Shown piece by piece: positions 51,831 to 61,449 of a stretch of 64,000 nt of DNA. Every line of letters starts with the position of its first letter. Position 1 is the stretch's first letter. The notes beneath the pieces were generated by a model that saw nothing but the letters and a program-made list of their open reading frames with translations, was not told the origin of the DNA and did no database searches. This DNA comes from Paenibacillus campinasensis (GTDB taxonomy: Bacteria; Bacillota; Bacilli; Paenibacillales; Paenibacillaceae). The translations under genes were made by a program, and so were the position numbers. The stretch spans positions 34,535 through 98,534 of the forward strand of contig NZ_NPBY01000006.1 of the NCBI RefSeq assembly GCF_002272015.1, written 5' to 3'.

Positions 51831-54355
51831 TGGAAATGGCCAAAGTCATTGTGGACGTGCCGTCCAAGGATACGGACCGGCCGTTTGACTATTTGGTCCC
51901 TGCTTCGCTGCGGCCCTGGATTGAGGTAGGGAGCCGGGTCGGTGTTCCTTTCGGGCATCGGACCTTGCAGGGATTCGTTGTGTCGCTGCATCCCCGTCCC
52001 GAGATGGACACCTCGAAGATGAAGCCGATCCAGGAGGTGCTCGATGTGCTGCCGCCGCTGTCCCGGGAGCTGGTGCAGCTCGGGGAATGGATGAAGGAGC
52101 GGTATGCGTGCAGGCAGATTACAGCGCTGCAGTCGATGCTGCCGACCGCGCTGAAGGGGAAGGCTGAACGATACATTTCACTGCCGGAGCGTTCTGACAC
52201 CCCTGATGAGACCGAAGGGCTGTTCTCTCTTCAGCCTGAAAGCGAAGAGGAGGAGCGGATTCTCGGCTTTGTCGGCCAACGGGGCGAGGTGACGATCCAG
52301 CAGCTGTCCCGCGCGTTTCCGGATCAGGCGGATGTGATCAAGACGCTGCTTGCGCGGGGAATGCTGAGCGAGCACCAGCAGATCAAGGACAAGCTGCAGA
52401 AGAAAACGATGAAGGCCGTCGAACTGGCGGTAGAGAAAGCGGCGGCGGAAGCGGCGCTGGGGGATTTCCCGGCGAAAGCCCAGCGCCAGAGAGAGGTGCT
52501 CTCTTACCTGCTGGAGATCGAGCCGCTGCTGCCGATCTCGCAGAAGGAATTGCTGCAGACGCTTGGCGTGACGGCAGGCACGGTGAAGGCGCTAGCGGAT
52601 AAAGGACTCATTGCGATCAAGGATGTGGAAGTGTTCCGCGATCCGTATCGGGGCCGACATTTCAAGCCGAGCGAGCCGCTTGTTCTGACGGAGGAACAGC
52701 AGCGGGTATACGACAAGATCGTGCACAAGCTGGACGAGCGCCAGCACGGCGTGTTTCTGCTGCATGGCGTTACGGGCAGCGGCAAGACGGAAATCTATCT
52801 GCAGACGATCCAGCGCTGTCTTCAGCAGGAGCGTCAAGCGATTGTGCTCGTGCCCGAAATTTCGCTGACACCGCAGATGGTGGAGCGCTTTAAGGCCCGC
52901 TTCGGTGATCGGGTGGCGGTCATGCACAGCCGCCTCTCGGACGGAGAGCGGTATGACGAGTGGCGCAAAATCCGGGAAGGCAGAGCGTCGGTTGTGGTCG
53001 GCGCCAGATCGGCGGTCTTCGCGCCGTTTGACCGTCTTGGCCTCATCATTATGGATGAGGAGCACGAAACGTCGTACAAACAGGAAGAAACGCCGAAGTA
53101 TCATGCAAGGGATGTGGCGATCCACAGGGCTGCTTTAAGCGGGGCTGCCGTCATACTCGGCTCGGCCACCCCTTCGCTGGAGAGCTATCATGCGGCCCGT
53201 TCCCAGGCCCAGGATGATTTTGCCCCTGTGCTGCTGGAGATGCATTCCCGCGCTTTGGGCAACCGGCTGCCGGAGGTTCGGGTTGTCGATATGAGGGAGC
53301 AGCTGCGCGAAGGGAATCGCTCTATGTTCAGCATCCCTCTTCATGAAGCGATTGCAGCGCGTCTTGAGCGAGGGGAGCAGACCGTTCTGCTGCTGAACCG
53401 GCGGGGCTATTCGACCTTTGTCATGTGCCGGAGCTGCGGCTATGTTGCAGGCTGCCCGGAGTGTGACATCTCGCTGACGTATCACCAGAAGTCGCATAAT
53501 CTCAGATGCCATTATTGCGGTTATGCCGCTCCTTCGCCCGACGTTTGTCCGGATTGCGGAAGCGAGCATATCCGTTATTTCGGCACGGGTACGCAGCGGG
53601 TAGAGGAAGAGCTGGCCAAGCTGTTTCCGGGCATTCGGGTCATTCGGATGGATGTGGATACCACGACGGAAAAAGGGTCCCACGAGAAGCTGCTTCAGCA
53701 GTTTCGGGACAAAAAAGCGGACGTGCTTCTGGGCACGCAGATGGTCGCCAAAGGGCTTGACTTTCCGGATGTGACGCTGGTCGGCGTCATTACGGCCGAT
53801 TCGGCCCTGAATCTCCCGGATTTCCGGGCGGCGGAGAAGACCTTCCAGCTTCTGACGCAGGTGGCCGGTCGAGCCGGCCGCCATCAGCTGCCCGGCGAGG
53901 TGGTTATCCAGTCTTATACGCCGGAGCACTATTCCATTATCCATGCGAGCGGGCATGATTATTTATCCTTTGTCAAAGATGAGCTCAAGCATCGGAAGGC
54001 GCTGCATTACCCGCCGTATTGCCGGCTCATTCTGGTGACCCTTTCCCATGAACAGCTGCCGCTGCTTGTGCGAACCGCTGAAAATTATGCCGCGATGGTG
54101 AAGAAAGAAGCAGACCGGCGGGGATGGTTCGGGAGCCTGGACCGATTCGCAGCCGATGCGCTGGATATTCTCGGGCCTGTCGCTTCCCCGATTCCCCGGC
54201 TTAAAAATAGATACAGATTTCAATGTATGATAAAATGGCGTGGGACGATGGATGCCGTCTCGCTGACCCGGGACGCTGCGGAGCAGCTGCAGGAATCGGT
54301 ACGGGACAGCGGGCTCGCCATCAGCATCGACGTTGATCCGCAAATGTTAATGTAA
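51830..54355 (+). CDS. priA: primosomal protein N', replication restart helicase
   Basis: SF2 helicase that reloads the replisome at broken forks. 841 residues, longer than the E. coli protein. After the N-terminal 3'-DNA binding region (residues 1-110) come a winged helix, Walker A GVTGSGKTE near residue 312, DEEH near 409, the zinc-binding insertion of CxxC pairs (CRSCG, CPEC, CHYCG, CPDCG, about 533-575) and the C-terminal domain. No ribosome binding site is seen beyond the end of coaBC, so translation is coupled through the ATGA-type junction. Confidence 0.97.
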   Translation: MEMAKVIVDVPSKDTDRPFDYLVPASLRPWIEVGSRVGVPFGHRTLQGFVVSLHPRPEMDTSKMKPIQEVLDVLPPLSRELVQLGEWMKERYACRQITALQSMLPTALKGKAERYISLPERSDTPDETEGLFSLQPESEEEERILGFVGQRGEVTIQQLSRAFPDQADVIKTLLARGMLSEHQQIKDKLQKKTMKAVELAVEKAAAEAALGDFPAKAQRQREVLSYLLEIEPLLPISQKELLQTLGVTAGTVKALADKGLIAIKDVEVFRDPYRGRHFKPSEPLVLTEEQQRVYDKIVHKLDERQHGVFLLHGVTGSGKTEIYLQTIQRCLQQERQAIVLVPEISLTPQMVERFKARFGDRVAVMHSRLSDGERYDEWRKIREGRASVVVGARSAVFAPFDRLGLIIMDEEHETSYKQEETPKYHARDVAIHRAALSGAAVILGSATPSLESYHAARSQAQDDFAPVLLEMHSRALGNRLPEVRVVDMREQLREGNRSMFSIPLHEAIAARLERGEQTVLLLNRRGYSTFVMCRSCGYVAGCPECDISLTYHQKSHNLRCHYCGYAAPSPDVCPDCGSEHIRYFGTGTQRVEEELAKLFPGIRVIRMDVDTTTEKGSHEKLLQQFRDKKADVLLGTQMVAKGLDFPDVTLVGVITADSALNLPDFRAAEKTFQLLTQVAGRAGRHQLPGEVVIQSYTPEHYSIIHASGHDYLSFVKDELKHRKALHYPPYCRLILVTLSHEQLPLLVRTAENYAAMVKKEADRRGWFGSLDRFAADALDILGPVASPIPRLKNRYRFQCMIKWRGTMDAVSLTRDAAEQLQESVRDSGLAISIDVDPQMLM

Positions 54356-54400
54356 ATCCGCATATAATGTTGAAAAGTCCAAGGAAGGTGTGTAGCGTAA

Positions 54401-54895
54401 ATGGCAATTCGTATTATCGTAAAGGAACCGGATGAGGTTCTTCACAAAAGAGCCAAGGAAGTAACGAAAATTACCCCGAACGTGCAGAAGCTGCTGGATG
54501 ATATGGCAGACACGATGTATGACGCGGATGGTGTCGGACTGGCGGCTCCGCAGGTCGGCATTTTGAAGCGGTTGATCGTTGTTGATGCCGGGGACGAGAA
54601 CGGATTGATCAAGATGATCAACCCCGAGATTATCGAGAGCGAGGGCGAGCAGTTTGGTCCGGAGGGCTGCCTTAGCATCCCGGGCTGGAACGGAGACGTG
54701 CGGCGCGCAGAGAAGGTTACTGTCAAGGGACTGGACCGCGACGGCAACGAGATTGTTGTAACGGGGACAGGACTGCTGGCCCGTGCCTTCCAGCATGAGA
54801 TCGATCATCTGAACGGCGTGCTGTTCACCGATATCGCGGAACGGGTGTATGAATATACGCCGGAGCCGCCGAGAAGCGAGCTGGAGAACCGATGA
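54401..54895 (+). CDS. def: peptide deformylase
   Basis: Removes the formyl group from nascent proteins. 164 residues with the three metal and catalytic motifs: GVGLAAPQVG (about 45), EGCLSIPG (about 88) and QHEIDHLNG (about 131). AAGGAAGGTG is upstream. Overlaps fmt by four bases (ATGA), coupling deformylase and formyltransferase production. Confidence 0.97.
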   Translation: MAIRIIVKEPDEVLHKRAKEVTKITPNVQKLLDDMADTMYDADGVGLAAPQVGILKRLIVVDAGDENGLIKMINPEIIESEGEQFGPEGCLSIPGWNGDVRRAEKVTVKGLDRDGNEIVVTGTGLLARAFQHEIDHLNGVLFTDIAERVYEYTPEPPRSELENR

Positions 54896-55830
54896 ACATC
54901 GTATTTATGGGAACGCCGGCTTTTGCCGTACCCAGCCTGGAGATGCTCCTGTCCGAAGGTTACCGCGTGGTTGCCGTCGTTACGCAGCCGGATCGACCGC
55001 AAGGGCGCAAGAAAGTGCTGACGCCTACACCGGTTAAGGAAGCGGCGCTTCGCCACGGCATCCCGGTGCTGCAGCCTCAGCGGCTGCGCAGTCCGGAGGC
55101 GGTGGCTGAACTGGCCAAGTATGAGCCGGATATGATCATCACGGCAGCTTACGGCCAGATTTTGCCGAAATCGGTGCTCGATATGCCGCGGCTTGGCTGT
55201 CTGAATGTGCACGGCTCGCTGCTCCCCGCCTATCGCGGGGGCGCGCCGATTCAGCGCTGCATTATCAACGGCGAGAAGGTCACCGGCATCACGCTGATGT
55301 ATATGGCCGAGGGGCTGGATACCGGCGATATGATTGCGAAGCTTGAGGTCGCGATCGCGGAGGAGGATACGGCCGGAAGCCTGTTCGAGAAGCTGAGCGT
55401 TGCCGGGGCGGAACTGCTCAAGCAGCAGCTGCCCCGGCTCATGCAGGGTAAGGTGGAGGCGGAGCCTCAGAACGAAGCTGAGGCGACCTATGCGCCTAAC
55501 CTGACCCGGGAGGATGAACGGATTGACTGGTCCCGCTCCTCGCGCGACATTTACAATCAAATTCGCGGACTGGTCCCGTTCTCCGGCGGATTTACCCTGT
55601 GGAACGGCGAGGTGTTCAAGGTGTGGGCCACCGCCAAGCCGGAGGGAGCGGCAGGACCGGCGGATGCAGCGCCAGGCACGGTGCTTGAGCTGACGGAGCA
55701 GGGCGTGGTGGTGAAGACCGGTGACGGGACGATCAAGCTGCTGACCGTGCAGCCAAGCGGGAAAAAGGCGATGACTGCCGAGCAGTTTGTCCGCGGGACA
55801 AGCATGACGGTCGGGACGGTACTCGGATGA
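54892..55830 (+). CDS. fmt: methionyl-tRNA formyltransferase
   Basis: Formylates initiator Met-tRNA using 10-formyl-tetrahydrofolate. 312 residues. N-terminal MGTPAFAVPSLEMLL, the catalytic stretch NVHGSLLPAYRGGAPIQRCI with Asn and His (about 104-123), ITLMYMAEGLDTGDM, and a C-terminal beta-barrel for the acceptor stem. Overlaps rsmB by four bases. Confidence 0.97.
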   Translation: MNIVFMGTPAFAVPSLEMLLSEGYRVVAVVTQPDRPQGRKKVLTPTPVKEAALRHGIPVLQPQRLRSPEAVAELAKYEPDMIITAAYGQILPKSVLDMPRLGCLNVHGSLLPAYRGGAPIQRCIINGEKVTGITLMYMAEGLDTGDMIAKLEVAIAEEDTAGSLFEKLSVAGAELLKQQLPRLMQGKVEAEPQNEAEATYAPNLTREDERIDWSRSSRDIYNQIRGLVPFSGGFTLWNGEVFKVWATAKPEGAAGPADAAPGTVLELTEQGVVVKTGDGTIKLLTVQPSGKKAMTAEQFVRGTSMTVGTVLG

Positions 55831-57206
55831 GCGGCAGCGGCAAAGCTAAAGGGCGTCCGGCATCCCCAAGGGAGCTGGCGCTGAATGTGCTGACCGAAGT
55901 TGAGCAGGAGGGGGCTTACAGCAACCTGCTGCTCAACGCTGCCCTTCAGAAGGCTTCTCTAAGCCGCGCGGATGCCGGCCTGGCAACGGAGCTGGTGTAC
56001 GGGACGATTTCGCGCCTGAACACGCTGGACTATTTTCTGGACAAGTTCGTGAACAAAGGGGTGGCGAAGCTCCAGCCGTGGGTAAGGGCGCTGCTTCGTC
56101 TCAGCCTTTATCAGCTCACGTACCTTGACCGGATTCCGGAGCATGCAGCGGTGAGCGAAGCGGTGAATCTGGCCAAGCGCCGGGGGCATCAGGGCATTTC
56201 CGGCATGGTCAACGGCGTGCTGCGCAGTGTACTGAGGCAAAAGGATGAGCTGAAGATTCCGGACGCTCTGCCTCCGGCCCGCCGGATCGCGCTGCGCCAT
56301 TCTCACCCGGAATGGCTTGTTGAGCGCTGGATGCTGCAATATGGCGAGGCGACGGCCGAAGCGATATGCGCCGCCAACAACACCCCGCCTGCCGTCAGCG
56401 TCCGGGTGAACACCACGATGATCAGCCGGGATGCGATGCTGGAAGAGCTGCGGTCGCATGATCTGACAGCAGAACCCTCCGCGCTGAGCCCCTATGGCAT
56501 CGTGGTGCAGGGCGGTGGCAATATGGCGCTCACCGAATGGTACCGCGAAGGAATGATCTCGATTCAGGATGAGAGCTCGATGCTCGTGGCCGAGGCAGTT
56601 GCGCCGGAGCCGGGCATGCGGGTGCTGGACTGCTGCGCCGCCCCGGGGGGGAAGACGGCTCACATGGCTGAGCTGATGAAGGATGAAGGCGAGATCGTTG
56701 CGAACGATATTCACACTCATAAAGGCAAGCTTATCCGTGAGCAGGTTGCCAGACTGGGTCTCGACTGTGTGACGACGATAACTGGCGATGCGCTGGAGCT
56801 GTCTTCCCGGTTCGAGCCGGCATCCTTCGACCGGATATTGCTGGATGCGCCGTGCTCGGGGCTTGGCGTCATCAGACGAAAGCCGGATCTGAAATGGGGC
56901 AAGTCGCCGGAGGATATCGCCGAGATCGCCGCTTTGCAGAGAAGGCTGCTTCATACCGCAGCCGAATTGCTGCGGCCAGGCGGGCTGCTCGTATACAGCA
57001 CCTGTACGATCGAGCCTGCCGAGAACGAGGAGGCCGTGGCGGATTTCCTCGCGGATCGCGCGGACTTTGCCCTTGCCGAAGACGCTCTTGGCCCGCTTTC
57101 TCGCTTGCGTGAGGCGGCGCTCGTGCGAGGGGGAGGCATTCAGATTCTGCCGCAGCATTTTCATAGTGACGGATTCTATATTGCGAGACTCCGGAAGCTT
57201 CCCTAA
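55827..57206 (+). CDS. rsmB: 16S rRNA (cytosine-967-C5) methyltransferase
   Basis: SAM-dependent rRNA m5C methyltransferase, 459 residues. An N-terminal NusB-like RNA-binding domain (about 1-145) is followed by the NOL1/NOP2/Sun methyltransferase domain with CCAAPGGKT (SAM loop, about 268), the DAPCSGLG cysteine (about 342) and the catalytic TC in YSTCTIEPAENE (about 392). Overlaps fmt and ends in a terminator 30 bases later. Confidence 0.96.
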   Translation: MSGSGKAKGRPASPRELALNVLTEVEQEGAYSNLLLNAALQKASLSRADAGLATELVYGTISRLNTLDYFLDKFVNKGVAKLQPWVRALLRLSLYQLTYLDRIPEHAAVSEAVNLAKRRGHQGISGMVNGVLRSVLRQKDELKIPDALPPARRIALRHSHPEWLVERWMLQYGEATAEAICAANNTPPAVSVRVNTTMISRDAMLEELRSHDLTAEPSALSPYGIVVQGGGNMALTEWYREGMISIQDESSMLVAEAVAPEPGMRVLDCCAAPGGKTAHMAELMKDEGEIVANDIHTHKGKLIREQVARLGLDCVTTITGDALELSSRFEPASFDRILLDAPCSGLGVIRRKPDLKWGKSPEDIAEIAALQRRLLHTAAELLRPGGLLVYSTCTIEPAENEEAVADFLADRADFALAEDALGPLSRLREAALVRGGGIQILPQHFHSDGFYIARLRKLP

Positions 57207-57237
57207 GCGCTGGAGAGCGGTCCAAGAATCCTGTTAT

Positions 57238-57262
57238 CCCGCCGCTTCGGCGGGTTTTCTCT
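57238..57262 (+). terminator. rsmB terminator
   Basis: CCCGCCG-CTT-CGGCGGG hairpin followed by TTTTCTCTTTT. Confidence 0.85.
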
Positions 57263-57344
57263 TTTACGGTGCCTTTTATTTATGTTAAAATAGGAAGAAT
57301 GAAAAAAGATGTGCATATGAATGAAATTAGACAGGTGTGGTGAA

Positions 57345-58385
57345 ATGAAGCCTTTTATATACGACTATTCATTGGAAGAACTTCAAGCATGGGCTCAGGA
57401 ACAGGGCGAGCCTGCGTTTCGGGGCTCCCAAATATTTGACTGGCTGTACGTGAAGCGTGTGAACGCCTTTGAGGAGATGACAAATCTGTCGAAGGAGCTT
57501 CGCCGCAAGCTTGAGGACGAGTTCAGCTTTGTGACGCTGTCGGAGATCACGCGGTTTGAGTCCAAGGACGGAACGGTCAAGTTTCTGTTCGGCCTTCACG
57601 ACGATCACGCGATCGAAACGGTCATCATGAAGCATAACTACGGCAACAGCATCTGTGTTACGACACAGGTCGGCTGCCGTATCGGCTGCACGTTCTGCGC
57701 CTCTACGCTCGGCGGACTGAAGCGGAATCTGACCCCGGGAGAAATTGTGGCCCAGGTCGTTCAGGCTCAGAAGATTCTGGATCAGAGCGGCGAGAGGGTA
57801 AGCAGCATCGTGATCATGGGCTCCGGGGAGCCGTTTGAGAACTATGAGGCCACGATGAAGTTCCTGCGGATCATGATCCATGAGAAGGGGCTGAACATCG
57901 GGCAGCGTCACATTACCGTCTCGACCAGCGGCATTGTGCCTAACATTTATAAATTTGCCGATGAGGATACACAGATCAATCTGGCGATTTCCATCCACGC
58001 GCCGAACGACAAGCTTCGTTCGAAGCTGATGCCTGTCAACCGCAGATTCCCGTTTGATGATGTTATCGAGTCGCTTCGGTATTATCAAGCGAAGACCGGC
58101 CGCCGCATCACGTTTGAATATGCCCTGATCGGCGGGGTGAATGACCAGGTTGAACATGCGGAAGAACTGGCGGATGTCATTAAAGACATGAACTGTTTTG
58201 TCAACCTGATTCCGGTGAACCATGTGCCGGAGCGGAAATATGTCCGCACATCGCGAAATGATATTTTCAAATTTCAGCGCGCGCTTGCGGATAAAGGAGT
58301 CAACGTTACCATCCGGCGCGAGCAAGGCCACGATATCGCTGCCGCTTGCGGCCAGCTTCGGGCCAAGCATATGGAGTTGAGGTGA
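57345..58385 (+). CDS. rlmN: 23S rRNA (adenine-2503-C2) methyltransferase RlmN
   Basis: Radical SAM dual-specificity methyltransferase of A2503 in 23S rRNA, also acting on some tRNAs. 346 residues from the ATG at 57345, which has AGGTGTGGTG upstream; the ATG at 57321 has none. The 4Fe-4S cysteines are in CRIGCTFC (about 111-118); [10 protein letters not shown] follows, and the methyl-accepting C-terminal Cys is in [14 protein letters not shown]. It is three-way co-ordered with prpC and prkC as in B. subtilis. Confidence 0.96.
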   Translation: MKPFIYDYSLEELQAWAQEQGEPAFRGSQIFDWLYVKRVNAFEEMTNLSKELRRKLEDEFSFVTLSEITRFESKDGTVKFLFGLHDDHAIETVIMKHNYGNSICVTTQVGCRIGCTFCASTLGGLKRNLTPGEIVAQVVQAQKILDQSGERVSSIVIMGSGEPFENYEATMKFLRIMIHEKGLNIGQRHITVSTSGIVPNIYKFADEDTQINLAISIHAPNDKLRSKLMPVNRRFPFDDVIESLRYYQAKTGRRITFEYALIGGVNDQVEHAEELADVIKDMNCFVNLIPVNHVPERKYVRTSRNDIFKFQRALADKGVNVTIRREQGHDIAAACGQLRAKHMELR

Positions 58386-58392
58386 GAAAACA

Positions 58393-59169
58393 TTGATCAA
58401 GACGGTTCATGTAAGCCATGTTGGACGGGTCCGTCCTGTAAACGAAGATTCAGTATTCGTTCGAAATATGGAGCATGGCTACACGCTTGGCGTTGTGGCC
58501 GACGGCATGGGCGGCCATCAGGCCGGCGATACCGCCAGCAGGCTCGCTGTTGACACCGTGGCCGAGGATTTGTCCTCCCTGGATCCGGACATGTCGATGG
58601 AAGGCGTTCGCGCCGCGCTCGGCGATGCGATACTGCATGCGAACGAGGTCATATACCAGGAGGCTGCTTCCGACGAGCGTCTGCACAATATGGGGACGAC
58701 GATTGTCGCGGTGCTGTTCCGGGGGAACGAAGGGTATATCGGTCATATCGGCGACAGCCGGGCATATAAGGTTGCGCCTGAGCAGGTTATTCGACTGACC
58801 GAGGACCATACGCTGGTCAATGAGCTATATAAGAGCGGCCAGATTACGGAAGATGAACTGGAGACGCATCCCCGGAGGAATGTGTTAAGCCGGGCGCTCG
58901 GAACCGATATCGACGTATCGGTTGAACTGACTCCGGTGTCGCTCGGCGACGGGGAAGTGCTGCTGTTATGCAGCGACGGGCTTAGCAACCGCGTCAGCCG
59001 GGAACGAATCGGCCAAATTGCCGGCGCACTGGACATTCCTCTTGAGGAAAGAGCGGATCGGCTGCTTCAGCTCGCGCTTCTTGCCGGCGGTGAGGATAAC
59101 ATTACCGTGGCGATGTTTGAACATCAGGAAGAGGCCGCCGGGCAACGTATAAAGGGGTGGGATTCATGA
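58393..59169 (+). CDS. prpC: PP2C-family serine/threonine phosphatase (Stp1/PrpC type)
   Basis: Manganese-dependent phosphatase opposing PrkC. 258 residues with the PP2C metal motifs NEDS (residues 17-20), VADGMGGHQAGDTAS near 35, GDSRAY near 120, SDGLSN near 195 and GGEDNITV. TTG is the start codon, with GAGGTGAG six bases upstream, partly inside the rlmN stop. The gene overlaps prkC by four bases. Confidence 0.96.
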   Translation: MIKTVHVSHVGRVRPVNEDSVFVRNMEHGYTLGVVADGMGGHQAGDTASRLAVDTVAEDLSSLDPDMSMEGVRAALGDAILHANEVIYQEAASDERLHNMGTTIVAVLFRGNEGYIGHIGDSRAYKVAPEQVIRLTEDHTLVNELYKSGQITEDELETHPRRNVLSRALGTDIDVSVELTPVSLGDGEVLLLCSDGLSNRVSRERIGQIAGALDIPLEERADRLLQLALLAGGEDNITVAMFEHQEEAAGQRIKGWDS

Positions 59170-61301
59170 TCGGACATGAATTGGCTGGTCGTTACAAAAT
59201 TATAGAGCGAATTGGCGGCGGCGGGATGGCGCTCGTCTATCAGGCGCAGGACATTTTGCTGAATCGTTATGTGGCGATCAAAGTTTTGCGGCAGCAGTTT
59301 GTGCATGACGAGGAATTTATCCGTCGTTTCAGGCGGGAAGCGCAGTCTGCGGCATCCCTATCGCATTCGAACGTGGTCAGCATCTATGATGTGGGCCAGG
59401 AAGACGACATTCATTATATTGTTATGGAGTATGTGGAAGGGAATAATCTTAACGAAATCATTAAAGAACGGGCGCCGCTGCAGGTCGAGGAAGCGGTCCG
59501 AATTGCTACGCAGATCTGCGATGCCCTTGGACACGCCCATCAGAATCAGATCATTCATCGCGATATCAAGCCGCACAACATTCTGATCGGCCGCAACGGC
59601 CGGGTGAAGGTGACGGACTTCGGTATTGCAAGAGCGGTCACCTCGACAACGATTACGCAGACGGGTTCGGTGGTCGGGTCGGTTCATTATTTCTCTCCGG
59701 AGCACGCCAAAGGGGTGGCCACAGGGGAGAAATCGGATCTGTACTCGCTTGGCATCGTACTGTATCAAATGCTGACCGGCCGGCTGCCGTTTCTCGGTGA
59801 AAGCCCGATCAGCGTTGCGTTGAAGCATCTGCAGGAGGAATTTGAGGAGCCGCGGGAAGTGAATCCGCTCATTCCTCAGAGCGTGGAGAACGTCATTCTG
59901 AAATCGATGCGCAAAAATCCGCAGGAGCGGTACCAGTCCGCCGAGGAAATGATGGAGGATCTGGAGACTTGCCTGCTGCCAAGCCGCATCAATGAACCGA
60001 AGATGGAATTTGAGGAAGATGAGGATTCCACGCTGGTTATGCCGGCGATCAAAAGCATGGAGCGCAGCAGCCGTCCGAGGGACGAGCCGGATGCGGAAGA
60101 GGACAGGCCGGATGAGAAAGCCGCCGGCAGACGTAAGCGCAAATGGGTGAAGCCGACGGTGATCATCGCTTCTGTACTGTTGTTCTTGGGGATTATGGCC
60201 GGGGTTGTTGCCTATGTTAACAAGATGCTTGAAGTGCCTGAGGTGACGGTGCCCGGCGTAGTGGATATGCCGGAAGAGGACGCGATTCGTCTGCTGGAGG
60301 AAAGCGGCCTTGCGGTTGATCCGGAAGTCATCCGGGAGTACAAGCCAGGGGTGGATGAAGGGATCGTATTTGGTCAGAGCAGACCTGAAGGCACTGTGGT
60401 GAAGAAGGATTCGCTGATCCAGCTGTCCGTAGGCGCGGCCAAGCCGCTCAGCGTCATGCCGGATTTAAGCGGCAAAACCTACGAAGAGGCGCTTGCGCTG
60501 CTGAAGGCGCAGAACGTGAATGAGGAGACGATCAAGCAGAACACCGAGCACAACGATGAGGTGGATGCAGACAAGATCATCCGGCAATCGCCAGCTGCTG
60601 GTGCGGAGTTCGATCCGGACCAGGTGGAGATTGTGCTGACGATCAGCCGCGGCAAGCAGACGGTGAATATGCCGAGTCTGATTGGCATGTCCAGGGACGA
60701 AGCTGTCAAGACGATTGAGTCGCTAGGCCTTGAAGTAGAGGCCGTGAAGGAGAAATCGAGCTACGATGTCGAGAGAGGCAAAGTAATGGAGCAGTGGCCG
60801 TTTGAAGCGAATGAAGCGGTATCTCCCGGAACGAAGATTACGATTACGGTAAGCTCCGGACTGCCGGATGACATCGTCAACTATCGTTATAACGTACCGG
60901 TTGCTCCTGCCTATGAGGGTGAGCCGAGCCGAATCCGGGTTGTATTCACAGATGCGCTTGGCGAGAACAAGGAAGCCGTGAACAAAACGATTACAACGAT
61001 GGAGACGATACCGGTCGATCTTGTCCTCGCGCCAAACAAAGATGCGACCGTCATGGTTCACCGTGACGGGCGGGTCATTGACACTTATGTCGTATCCTAT
61101 ACGGATGCCAAGAACGGCACCGTGACGGAGCCTACGATTGAACCGCCGCCGGTGCGGGATGTTCCGGTTTCCGGAGGCGAAGGTGAGGGCGGTTCCGAGG
61201 AGGGCGGCTCTGAGGATGAAGGCGAAGGCCATGATAATGGCAATGGAAACGGCAATGGCAATGGTAACGGCAGAGGGAACGGTCGCGGAAATGACGACTA
61301 A
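59166..61301 (+). CDS. prkC: PASTA domain serine/threonine protein kinase
   Basis: Membrane kinase sensing muropeptides and controlling cell wall, translation and germination. 711 residues: kinase domain 1-270 with GGGGMALVY, VAIKVLR (catalytic Lys), HRDIKPHN and DFG; a juxtamembrane acidic stretch; one membrane helix at about 330-351; three PASTA repeats at about 358-425, 427-495 and 497-565; then a domain rich in Thr and Val. The last 45 residues are an unusual Gly-Glu-Ser-rich and Gly-Asn tail with about ten GN/GR pairs. The ATG at 59166 has AAAGGGGTG upstream and overlaps prpC by ATGA. Confidence 0.96.
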   Translation: MIGHELAGRYKIIERIGGGGMALVYQAQDILLNRYVAIKVLRQQFVHDEEFIRRFRREAQSAASLSHSNVVSIYDVGQEDDIHYIVMEYVEGNNLNEIIKERAPLQVEEAVRIATQICDALGHAHQNQIIHRDIKPHNILIGRNGRVKVTDFGIARAVTSTTITQTGSVVGSVHYFSPEHAKGVATGEKSDLYSLGIVLYQMLTGRLPFLGESPISVALKHLQEEFEEPREVNPLIPQSVENVILKSMRKNPQERYQSAEEMMEDLETCLLPSRINEPKMEFEEDEDSTLVMPAIKSMERSSRPRDEPDAEEDRPDEKAAGRRKRKWVKPTVIIASVLLFLGIMAGVVAYVNKMLEVPEVTVPGVVDMPEEDAIRLLEESGLAVDPEVIREYKPGVDEGIVFGQSRPEGTVVKKDSLIQLSVGAAKPLSVMPDLSGKTYEEALALLKAQNVNEETIKQNTEHNDEVDADKIIRQSPAAGAEFDPDQVEIVLTISRGKQTVNMPSLIGMSRDEAVKTIESLGLEVEAVKEKSSYDVERGKVMEQWPFEANEAVSPGTKITITVSSGLPDDIVNYRYNVPVAPAYEGEPSRIRVVFTDALGENKEAVNKTITTMETIPVDLVLAPNKDATVMVHRDGRVIDTYVVSYTDAKNGTVTEPTIEPPPVRDVPVSGGEGEGGSEEGGSEDEGEGHDNGNGNGNGNGNGRGNGRGNDD

Positions 61302-61311
61302 CGATGACTAG

Positions 61312-61400
61312 CCGAAGCTGCCATAACCGGCCGGACACTACAAGCACATGCTTTCGGATGAGTTCGTCTGTCCGGCATGTCGCTTGCGGTAGCCGGTTCT
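61312..61400 (+). other. structured intergenic segment before rsgA
   Basis: ACCGGC near 61335 pairs with GCCGGT near 61393, enclosing GCCGGACA / TGTCCGGC. The hairpin ends in TTCTTG rather than a T run, so it is not a standard terminator and its role is unclear. Confidence 0.4.
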
Positions 61401-61449
61401 TGAACTTCATTATAAATCTAAATCCAACAGGAAAGGTGAGGCCTATTAT

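Noticed and set aside
55959..57164. 401-residue open frame antisense to rsmB
   Set aside because: Pure shadow of a well-supported methyltransferase gene.
57369..58400. 343-residue open frame antisense to rlmN
   Set aside because: Pure shadow of a radical SAM gene whose cysteine motifs are intact.
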